Assembly (NCBI RefSeq): GCF_022179465.1
Contig: NZ_BPQV01000002.1
Location: 310,001 to 374,000 of the forward strand
DNA from: Methylobacterium organophilum
GTDB taxonomy: Bacteria; Pseudomonadota; Alphaproteobacteria; Rhizobiales; Beijerinckiaceae
Direction: 5' to 3'
Length of the DNA: 64,000 nt
A program made the translations under genes and the position numbers. A model generated the notes under the pieces. That model saw only the letters and a program-made list of their open reading frames with translations, did not search any database and was not told where the DNA came from. Of this stretch, positions 57,766 to 64,000 are shown piece after piece (positions within the stretch are counted from its first letter, which is position 1; each line of letters begins with the position of its first letter).

Positions 57766-58314
57766 ATGAGCGACCGCATCATCCTGCGCGCAGGCGAGGC
57801 TCTCGTCGCCGGCGGCCCGCCCAACACCGCCTCCGAGCCGGAAGTGATCATCGGCGAGCTCGACGGGCCGGTCGGCACCGCGCTGGCCACCCTGACCGGC
57901 GATCAGGTCGTCGGCCATTCCCGCGTCTTCGCGCTCCTCAACACCGACATCATGGTCCGCCCGGTGACGCTCTGCGTCTCCAAGGTGAGCGTGACCGAGA
58001 ACAAGTACACCTCGATTCTGATGGGCACGGTGCAGTACGCCATCGCGAACGGCGTGCTCGACGCCGTCCGGGCCGGCTACATCCCCAAGGAGAAGGCCAA
58101 CGATCTCGGCATCATCTGCTCGGTCTGGCTGAGCCCCGGCGTGATCCAGGCCGAGACCGTCGACCACAAGGCGCTGTTCGAGATCCAGCGCAAGGGTATG
58201 ACCGAGGCGATCCGCAAGGCCATGACCAACGAGCCCTCGATCGACTGGCTCCTCGAGAACCAGGACAAGATCGTGCACAAGTACTACCAGATGGGCATCG
58301 ACGGTAAGATCTGA
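57766..58314 (+). CDS. formaldehyde-activating enzyme (Fae) paralogue
   Basis: A 182-residue Fae-family protein. Fae1 condenses formaldehyde with tetrahydromethanopterin in methylotrophs. Here EALVAGGPPNTASEPEVIIG replaces the Fae1 segment EALVGDGNEVAHIDLIIG, so the catalytic His of VAHID is absent, aligned with Glu/Pro residues. VGHSRVFALLNTDIMVRPVT and VQYAIANGVLDAVRAGYIPK follow the family pattern. M. extorquens is known to carry Fae-like paralogues of unclear function, and this is probably one. AAGGAG lies seven bases before the ATG. Confidence 0.88.
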   Translation: MSDRIILRAGEALVAGGPPNTASEPEVIIGELDGPVGTALATLTGDQVVGHSRVFALLNTDIMVRPVTLCVSKVSVTENKYTSILMGTVQYAIANGVLDAVRAGYIPKEKANDLGIICSVWLSPGVIQAETVDHKALFEIQRKGMTEAIRKAMTNEPSIDWLLENQDKIVHKYYQMGIDGKI

Positions 58315-58384
58315 GGCGGGATCGGCGCCCTCGGCGGGGCTGGGGGCGCTTTTCGGCTCAGGCGCGACATGCGAGAGGGGGCGC

Positions 58385-59122
58385 ATGAGCGCCCCCGTCG
58401 TCATCCTGGTCGAGCCGCAACTCGCCGAGAACATCGGCATGACCGCCCGCGCGATGGCGAATTTCGGGCTGTCGGAGCTGCGCCTCGTCGCCCCCAAGAA
58501 CGGATGGCCGAAGAAGGGCGTCCGGGAGGCGGCCTCGGGCGCCACCTTCGTCCTCGACAACGCCAAGGTCTATGCCACCGTGCCGGAGGCCATCGCCGAC
58601 CTGAACTACGTGCTCGCCACCACCGCGCGCGAGCGAGGCCAGATGAAGCGGGTCTACGGGCCCGACGAGGCCATGGCCGACGTGGCGACCCGGATCGGGG
58701 GCGGGCAGGGCGTCGGGCTGATGTTCGGCCGCGAACGGGTCGGCCTGACGAACGACGAGGTGTCCTTCGCGGACGCGATCGTGACCTTCCCGGTGACGGA
58801 GGCCTTTCCCTCCCTCAACCTCGCCCAGGCCGTCCTGCTCATGGCCTATGAATGGCGCCGGGCGGCGGGACTCGCGAGCCGGCGCTTCTCCGGCGAGATG
58901 CTGTCGCCGCCGGCCCCGCGGGAGGCGCTGCTCTCCCTCTTCGCGAGCCTGGAAGAGACTCTCGACGGAGCGGGCTTCTATCCGCCGGAGAAGAAGGCGG
59001 TGATCGCGCGCAACATGCGCGACATGCTCCACCGCATGGCCATGACGGAGCAGGACGTGCGCACCTTCCGCGGCGCCCTCAAAGCCCTGTCGCGCCGCAT
59101 CGACCGGGGAGACCGAGCCTGA
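58385..59122 (+). CDS. TrmJ/TrmH-type RNA 2'-O-methyltransferase
   Basis: A 245-residue SPOUT methyltransferase that methylates the 2'-OH of tRNA nucleotide 32 (TrmJ). Blocks: ENIGMTARAMANFGLSELRL, GLMFGRERVGLTNDEV and FPSLNLAQAVLLMAYEW form the knot and SAM site; a C-terminal helical part completes TrmJ-like length. ATG at 58385 with GAGAGGGGGC upstream. It converges with the next small gene, two bases apart. Confidence 0.92.
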   Translation: MSAPVVILVEPQLAENIGMTARAMANFGLSELRLVAPKNGWPKKGVREAASGATFVLDNAKVYATVPEAIADLNYVLATTARERGQMKRVYGPDEAMADVATRIGGGQGVGLMFGRERVGLTNDEVSFADAIVTFPVTEAFPSLNLAQAVLLMAYEWRRAAGLASRRFSGEMLSPPAPREALLSLFASLEETLDGAGFYPPEKKAVIARNMRDMLHRMAMTEQDVRTFRGALKALSRRIDRGDRA

Positions 59123-59124
59123 GA

Positions 59125-59304
59125 TCAGCGGCGGCGCAGCTCCTCGGAGGCCAGTGCGACCGCGCGGGCGAATTCGGCCGCGGCCGCGCGGGCCTGGATC
59201 GGGCTCGGATAGCCGGCCTCCGAGCGCGCGATCGGGATCGCGTCGCCGAGATAGAGGGACCAGGCCCAGTGCCCCGGAGAATTTTCTCGGACTTCGAACC
59301 GCAT
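59125..59304 (-). CDS. small DUF1508-like protein
   Basis: A 59-residue protein: MRFEVRENSPGHWAWSLYLG then PIARSEAGYPSPIQARAAAA resembles a single YegP/DUF1508 unit (F.v......W.W.L....G..ia.s..gY.s...a..a). GGAGG stands five bases before the ATG at 59304, supporting this start over a longer frame. Function unknown. Confidence 0.68.
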   Translation of the reverse strand: MRFEVRENSPGHWAWSLYLGDAIPIARSEAGYPSPIQARAAAAEFARAVALASEELRRR

Positions 59305-59700
59305 GCTCGCCTCCGTGATCCGCGGACCTCCTCGCGGTGCAGAACGGGCGAGCCTTGCAAACGGATGACCGCCGCCGGCTAAGGACGGCACTTGCCCTCG
59401 CTATCCTCGTTTTCCACAAGCCTGGGAAGGGAACTGAGACACGGATCGCAGGAATTGCGCACAGAATTACAACCCACGATTTTGTGATCGCGATTTCGTC
59501 ATTTCTCCCGCCGGCGACGTCCCTTCGGAGCCGGCCGTGTTCTCCGCGCCACCTCGCGAACTTTCTTAACTGTCATGCTGGACGCTCGGAAATGGGCGTC
59601 CCGATCCCGAGCCGGAAGACACCGCCGGCCGGCTGTCGGAGCTAGGCGTCCACGCGAAGGACCACTCCGGATGACGGACGGTCCATCAAGGGGGGGCGGG
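59305..59700. other. intergenic region upstream of the metalloprotease-Hint gene
   Basis: A 396-base gap. The part from about 59440 to 59500 is clearly more AT-rich than the surroundings (ATTACAACCCACGATTTTGT) and is the likeliest promoter area; exact boxes cannot be assigned. No hairpin or repeat stands out. Confidence 0.5.
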
Positions 59701-60882
59701 ATGGCCACCGATTACATGCTCGAAGGCCCCAAATGGGGCGGCTCCGCGGACGGGACCCCGGGTGGCACCGTCACCTACGCCTTCGACTCCTCGGTGCCGA
59801 CCACCTTCTACAACGACATCCGCACGTCCCTCGGCAATTGGTCGAGCTACGGCAACATCCAGTTCCAGCAGGCGGGCTCGACCTCGGACGCCGACATCGT
59901 TTTCCATGAGGCGCCGCTCACGGCCGCCAACGGCTCCCCCGACGGGCCGGGCAACACGCTCGGAATCACCAACTACTCGTACTACACCTCCGGCAGCGTG
60001 AGCGGGACCTTCGTGCCCGGCGTCACGGTCACCTTCGATTCCGCGGAAGGCTGGACGCTCTCGGGCGACGGCCACGTGACGAGCGCGAACGGCGTCCGGC
60101 TCGACCTACTGTCGACTCACGAAGTCGGTCACGCGATCGGCCTCGACCATTACGATGCCACGCCCGCGGTCATGAATTCGGTCTATAGCGGGACGGGGCT
60201 GACGAGTTCGGACATTCACGGCGTGCAGGCCCTCTACGGCGCGTCGGTGCTCTGCTTCGTCGGCGGGACAGCGATCCGCACGGCCCGCGGCGCCGTCGCG
60301 GTCGAGGATCTCCGCGTCGGCGACCGGGCCGTCACCGCCTCCGGAGCGCTGCGCCGGGTCACCTGGATCGGACATCGCACGATCCACTGCCGGATGCAGG
60401 TCGTTCCCTCGGAGAGCTGGCCGGTGCGGATCCGCCGGGACGCCTTCGGCCCGGGCCTGCCCGTCAAGGACCTCTTCCTCTCTCCCGGCCACCCGGTGCT
60501 GGTCGGGCAGGATGCGGACGGGGAGGGCGGCGTCCTCGTGCCCGTCATGTCCCTCATCAACGGAACCACCATCGCCCGCACGCGCCGGGATCGCGTCACC
60601 TACTGGCACGTCGCCCTAGAGGAGCATGACATCCTGCTCGCCGAGGGCCTGCCGGCAGAGAGCTTCTTCGATCTCGGCCAGCGGGCTTGGTTTACCGGAC
60701 ACGAAGAGGGCGGCCTGCTCGATCCCGACATGGCCCTGGTCGGCGGCTCGCGCTGCCGCCCGGTTGCTGTCGACGGTCCGCTGGTCGAAGCCGAAAGACG
60801 GCGCCTCGACGCCGTCTTCGCGGAGAGCCTCGCCGCCCATTGCGGCTGGCCCTCGGAGGGCGCGCTCTGGCGTGCGGCCTGA
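59701..60882 (+). CDS. matrixin-type metalloprotease fused to a Hint domain
   Basis: A 393-residue two-domain protein. Residues 1-181 form a metzincin peptidase: zinc motif HEVGHAIGLDH at 140-150, Met-turn Met158 in AVMNSVYSG, and the usual ending DIHGVQALYG. Directly after comes a Hint_2-type domain (about 183-330) opening with Cys185 in LCFVGGTAIRTARGAVAVED and carrying KDLFLSPGHPVLVG and RVTYWHVALEEHDILLAEGL. No N-terminal signal peptide is visible, so export would need a leaderless route. ATG at 59701 follows AAGGGGGGG; 59671 is possible. Confidence 0.87.
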   Translation: MATDYMLEGPKWGGSADGTPGGTVTYAFDSSVPTTFYNDIRTSLGNWSSYGNIQFQQAGSTSDADIVFHEAPLTAANGSPDGPGNTLGITNYSYYTSGSVSGTFVPGVTVTFDSAEGWTLSGDGHVTSANGVRLDLLSTHEVGHAIGLDHYDATPAVMNSVYSGTGLTSSDIHGVQALYGASVLCFVGGTAIRTARGAVAVEDLRVGDRAVTASGALRRVTWIGHRTIHCRMQVVPSESWPVRIRRDAFGPGLPVKDLFLSPGHPVLVGQDADGEGGVLVPVMSLINGTTIARTRRDRVTYWHVALEEHDILLAEGLPAESFFDLGQRAWFTGHEEGGLLDPDMALVGGSRCRPVAVDGPLVEAERRRLDAVFAESLAAHCGWPSEGALWRAA

Positions 60883-60915
60883 CCGGACGCGCGGCACTCC
60901 CCGCCGGCGCCGCCG

Positions 60916-61779
60916 TCAAGCCAAGCCAATCTGCTTCAAGCTCAGCTCCCAGACACGCTCCTGCAGGGCCTCGTCGCGACTCGTCTGCGAGGATCTCTGT
61001 TCGCCACGGCGGGTGAAGTAGCGTCCGCTCACGCCCTCGAGCTCCGGCGCGCTGGCGGCGCGCAGGCTGTTCCGGGCGCCCTCGACCGGCGTAATCATCA
61101 ACGGCTTGATCAAGCGCCAACCGAAACCGAACAGCCCGCCGGCCTCGCTGGCGAAGCGGCTGGCCACCACGCCCGGATGAAGGGCGTTCACGGTCACGCC
61201 GCTGCCCGCCAGGCGCCGGGCCAAGGCATAGGTGAAGAGGACGTTACCGAGCTTGGCCTGGGAATAGTTCTTCATCGCGCCATAGGCGCGTTCGCCACCG
61301 AGATCGTCGAGGTCGATCACGCCCCGGCGATGTGCCTCGGAGGCGAGGTTGACGATGCGGGACGGCGCGCTCCGCTTCAGCAGGTCGAGCAGCTCCAGGG
61401 TCAGGAGCACATAGGCGAGGTGGTCGAGGGCCCAGGTCCGCTCGAGGCCGTCCTCGGTGAGCCGACGCTCGGAGAAGATCGCGCCGGCATTGTTCACGAG
61501 CACATGCAGGCGCTCGTAGCGCGCCTGCACCTCGCCGGCGAGCCGGCGGACTTGCGCCTGCGCGGCGAGATCGGCGACGAAGACGTCCACCTCCGCCCCC
61601 GTCTCCCTGCGGATGCGCTCGGCGATCGCCTCCGTCCGGCCGCGGTCGCGCCCGACGACCCCGACCCGCGCGCCCAGGCGCGCGAGGCCGAGCGCCGTCT
61701 CGGCGCCGACACCCGAGGAAGCGCCGGTGACGAGGCAGGTCCTGCCCCTCATCGCCCGGCCCTCCGGATCACTCGGCAT
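60916..61779 (-). CDS. short-chain dehydrogenase/reductase
   Basis: A 287-residue classical SDR of the retinol dehydrogenase / protochlorophyllide-reductase-like group. TGASSGVGAETALGLARLG binds NAD(P); NNAGAIFSERRLTEDGLERT and the YxxxK site in MKNYSQAKLGNVLFTYAL are conserved. Substrate unknown. ATG at 61779 (MPSDPEGRAM) is taken; ATG nine codons downstream (MRGRTCLVTG) is nearly as good. The DUF1328 gene ends seven bases upstream, so they may be co-transcribed. Confidence 0.88.
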   Translation of the reverse strand: MPSDPEGRAMRGRTCLVTGASSGVGAETALGLARLGARVGVVGRDRGRTEAIAERIRRETGAEVDVFVADLAAQAQVRRLAGEVQARYERLHVLVNNAGAIFSERRLTEDGLERTWALDHLAYVLLTLELLDLLKRSAPSRIVNLASEAHRRGVIDLDDLGGERAYGAMKNYSQAKLGNVLFTYALARRLAGSGVTVNALHPGVVASRFASEAGGLFGFGWRLIKPLMITPVEGARNSLRAASAPELEGVSGRYFTRRGEQRSSQTSRDEALQERVWELSLKQIGLA

Positions 61780-61786
61780 GTCGGGC

Positions 61787-61966
61787 TCAGAACACCGCCT
61801 GCCCGATGGCAACGGCCACGATCACGATGATGATCGCGATGGCGAGGAAAAGGCCGAACAGGATGCGCGAGATCGAGCGCGCGCCCGACGCGATGCCGGT
61901 GAAGCCGAGGCCGCCGGCGATGATCGAGATCACGAAGGCGATCAGCGCCCATTTCAACAGCTTCAT
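61787..61966 (-). CDS. DUF1328 small membrane protein
   Basis: A 59-residue product, [20 protein letters not shown] then [20 protein letters not shown] and a hydrophobic end, giving two transmembrane helices. This is the UPF0391/DUF1328 pattern (WAL..av.aiiag.lGf.Gia.ga..iakilf). These proteins are often stress-induced; mechanism unknown. ATG at 61964-61966. Confidence 0.85.
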   Translation of the reverse strand: MKLLKWALIAFVISIIAGGLGFTGIASGARSISRILFGLFLAIAIIIVIVAVAIGQAVF

Positions 61967-62068
61967 GTCGTCCGTTCCTCATACGCCGGTTCGGCTCCGA
62001 AGACGCATCGTCGCGTCTCCGAAGCGTAGCGATAACCGCCGATCCCGGGAACGCGTTCCGTAGCCGCC

Positions 62069-63403
62069 TCATGCCAGCGAGGGCGGGTTCGCCTGCGCGC
62101 TGCGCAGCACGATGCCCCGGGCGAGCGCGTGGTAGAGCCCTTCCCGGCAGACCAGCTTCGAGACAGCATCCGCGATGAGCGCAGCGATCATCAGCGGAAT
62201 CATCATGGCATGGTCCTGGGTCATCTCGGTGACGATGACGAAGGCGGTGATCGGGGCCTGCAGCACACCGGTGAGGTAGGCGACCATGCCGATCAGCACG
62301 AGCGCCCCGATCGGCAGGCCGGCGAAGAGCGGATGCAGCGCGGCACCGAGTCCCGCCCCGACCGCGAGGGAAGGGGCGAACAGCCCACCGGGAATGCCGC
62401 TGATCGAGGACAGCACCGTCGCGGCGAGCTTCAGGGGGGCGAAGTCGAGCCGGGCGGCCTCCTCCCCGTGCAGGATGGCGCGGGCCTCCTCGTATCCCGT
62501 GCCGTAGATCGTTCCCCCCGAAGCCGCGCCGCAGAGGGCGACGCCGAGCCCGCACAGGGCGGCGAAGAGCACGGGCCGGCCGTCCGCGAGCGCGCCGAGC
62601 CGCCCGGGCAGGCCCGTACCGAACAGGATCACGATGCGGCTGAACACACCGCCGAGCAGGCCGCCGAGAACTCCGATCACGGGCACGGCGAGCCAGCCGG
62701 CGGAGAGCGGCATCCGGGCGTCGGTCGTGCCGAAATACGTGTAGTCGCCGAGGATCGCGAGCGAGGTGAGGCCAGCGGCGATCACCGTGGCCACGATGAG
62801 CCCGCTCGACTTGCTCTCGAAGGAACGGGCAAGTTCCTCGATGCCGAAGACGATGCCGGCGAGCGGCGTGTTGAAGGCAGCGGCGACGCCCGCCGCCCCG
62901 CCGGCCAACAGAAGGCCGCGCATGCGCTCGGGCGTGAGGTGCCCGACCGCGGCCATGATCGCCGCGCCCACCTGCACGGTCGGCCCCTCGCGGCCGATCG
63001 AGGCCCCGCACAGCAGGCCGAGGCACATCACCACGATCTTGCCGAAGGCGACCCGCAGCGAGACCAGGGAATGCCGCAGTGCCGGCGCGTCGATGGCCCG
63101 GGCAGCGATCACCTGCGGGATGCCCGACCCCTGCGCGTTCGGGAAGACGGTGCGGGCGAGCCAGGCGGCGAGCGCGAAGCCCGCAGGCGCGAGGAGGAAG
63201 GGGATCCAAGACCAGGTGTCCCGCATCTGTCGGAACAGGCCCTGCGCCCCATCGGCGAGCTTCGCCATCACCACCGCCGCCAAGCCGACGCAGAGGCCGC
63301 CGAACAGGAAGAGCAGGCGGTGGCGCCAGGTGGGATAGGCGGCGCGGGAGGCCTGCGCCAGCCGGGCAAGGGGCCGTCGCAGGGACGGGGAGGGCAGCGG
63401 CAT
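62069..63403 (-). CDS. ClC-family chloride channel/antiporter
   Basis: A 444-residue inner-membrane ClC protein with about 16-18 helical segments. Selectivity-filter motifs: GSGIP in NAQGSGIPQVIAARAI, gating Glu in GREGPTVQVGAAIM and GIPGGLFAPSLAVGAGLG. The retained GREGP Glu is required in Cl-/H+ exchangers, so it may be an exchanger like ClcA; the second proton Glu was not located. ATG at 63403. Confidence 0.93.
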   Translation of the reverse strand: MPLPSPSLRRPLARLAQASRAAYPTWRHRLLFLFGGLCVGLAAVVMAKLADGAQGLFRQMRDTWSWIPFLLAPAGFALAAWLARTVFPNAQGSGIPQVIAARAIDAPALRHSLVSLRVAFGKIVVMCLGLLCGASIGREGPTVQVGAAIMAAVGHLTPERMRGLLLAGGAAGVAAAFNTPLAGIVFGIEELARSFESKSSGLIVATVIAAGLTSLAILGDYTYFGTTDARMPLSAGWLAVPVIGVLGGLLGGVFSRIVILFGTGLPGRLGALADGRPVLFAALCGLGVALCGAASGGTIYGTGYEEARAILHGEEAARLDFAPLKLAATVLSSISGIPGGLFAPSLAVGAGLGAALHPLFAGLPIGALVLIGMVAYLTGVLQAPITAFVIVTEMTQDHAMMIPLMIAALIADAVSKLVCREGLYHALARGIVLRSAQANPPSLA

Positions 63404-63494
63404 GGTCTCGGATTGATGGGAGGTGAACGGTGGAGGCCTTCGAGAACCTCACGATCTCATCAAGCGTGGCCGGCGCAAGCGCGAATCATGCCGC

Positions 63495-64000
63495 TCAGCC
63501 CTCCGCCTTGCAAAGTCTGTCGACCGCCGCCTCGTAAGACTTGGCATCGAACTTCCTGAGGGAGTTCTCGCTTTGGTAGCGGACCGTGCCGAAGATCGGG
63601 CGCTTCTTCCAGGGCCGATCGTGCAGGCCATAGATCCAGGCGACGTTGGTGAAGGAGTTCGCGTCACGCCCATCGAGAAAGTAGCGGTTGTTGATCCGCA
63701 GGGTGGTCGCGAAGCCCTCCTCCGGCGAAGGGGACCATTCGAGGATCTTCTTGCCCCAGTACATCCGCAGCTGGTTGTGCATGTAGCCGGTCACACGCAT
63801 CTCGCGCATGGCCACGTTCCAGTAATGGTCGTGCGTTTCGCCGGCCGTCAGCTCGGCCTCGGAATAGGTCCTGGGACGCGGATCGCCCGCATGCTCGGCC
63901 AGCGTCTTGCGCGCCCATTCGGGGATCGCCGTTTCGTAGCGGTCGTAGCCTTGTGTGAAGAACACGTGGTTCATCGCCAGTTCACGGCGGACGATCAGCT
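63495..64000 (-). CDS. class II CPD photolyase, C-terminal part (5' end beyond window)
   Basis: The last 168 codons or so of a deoxyribodipyrimidine photolyase that uses blue light and FADH- to split pyrimidine dimers. LIVRRELAMNHVFF at the window edge, YMHNQLRMYWGKKILEWSPS, YFLDGRDANSFTNVAWIYGL and RPIFGTVRYQSENSLRKFD are characteristic of class II enzymes (Asn/Trp-rich FAD end). The N-terminal antenna domain is to the right of the window. Confidence 0.92.
   Translation of the reverse strand, partial: LIVRRELAMNHVFFTQGYDRYETAIPEWARKTLAEHAGDPRPRTYSEAELTAGETHDHYWNVAMREMRVTGYMHNQLRMYWGKKILEWSPSPEEGFATTLRINNRYFLDGRDANSFTNVAWIYGLHDRPWKKRPIFGTVRYQSENSLRKFDAKSYEAAVDRLCKAEG

Overview
The window is high-GC DNA (roughly 68-70 % by eye) from one chromosome of an alphaproteobacterium of the order Hyphomicrobiales, most probably Methylobacterium/Methylorubrum. 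The evidence is the class I lysyl-tRNA synthetase, the rlmH-envC-ctpA-deacetylase-rppH block, fabZ-lpxA-lpxI-lpxB, a single RelA/SpoT homologue beside rpoZ, and a formaldehyde-activating-enzyme (Fae) paralogue, which points to a methylotroph. The genus is an inference from memory of these families; no search was run. Most of the window is ordinary chromosomal backbone. I see no tRNA or rRNA gene, CRISPR array, prophage or intact insertion sequence.

Layout. 1-9 kb: rimP (cut by the left edge), an OmpW-type porin, an AtoE-type short-chain fatty acid transporter, a diadenosine-tetraphosphatase-like phosphoesterase, clpB behind a probable RpoH promoter, and a MOSC protein. 9-17 kb: argB, a pyrimidine 5'-nucleotidase overlapped by a small zinc metallopeptidase, an O-antigen-ligase-like membrane protein, and a run of lightly characterised genes (DUF2937, WD40, DUF1275, a stand-alone receiver, DUF2939). 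17-23 kb: a leftward envelope/RNA block of rlmH, envC, ctpA, divergent polysaccharide deacetylase and rppH. 23-32 kb: argG, an ankyrin protein, a protein made of two copies of one domain, mtgA, a polyprenyl synthase, an orphan carbamoyltransferase and nhaA.

32-43 kb: a gene-poor stretch with a 42-residue microprotein carrying the same nonapeptide at both ends and an antitoxin-like remnant, then an MFS transporter, an OlsB-like acyltransferase, a SCO copper chaperone overlapping a processive GT2 glycosyltransferase tail to tail, an orphan periplasmic binding protein, lysK and the RSH gene. 43-55 kb: rpoZ, an exported beta-carbonic anhydrase, the fatty-acid cluster fabD-fabG-acpP-fabF, an AsmA protein, and the translationally coupled fabZ-lpxA-lpxI-lpxB operon, which here lacks lpxD directly upstream. 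55-64 kb: a LuxR-type regulator with a probable N-terminal frameshift, icd, the Fae paralogue, trmJ, a matrixin-type metalloprotease fused to a Hint autoprocessing domain, an SDR, a DUF1328 membrane peptide, a ClC channel and a class II DNA photolyase cut by the right edge.

The two main functional themes are envelope construction (fatty acids, lipid A, peptidoglycan synthesis and splitting, outer-membrane assembly) and stress or growth control (RSH, omega, ClpB, RppH). The most unusual items are the metalloprotease-Hint fusion, the duplicated-motif microprotein, the two-copy domain protein, the Fae paralogue without the usual histidine, and the frameshifted regulator.
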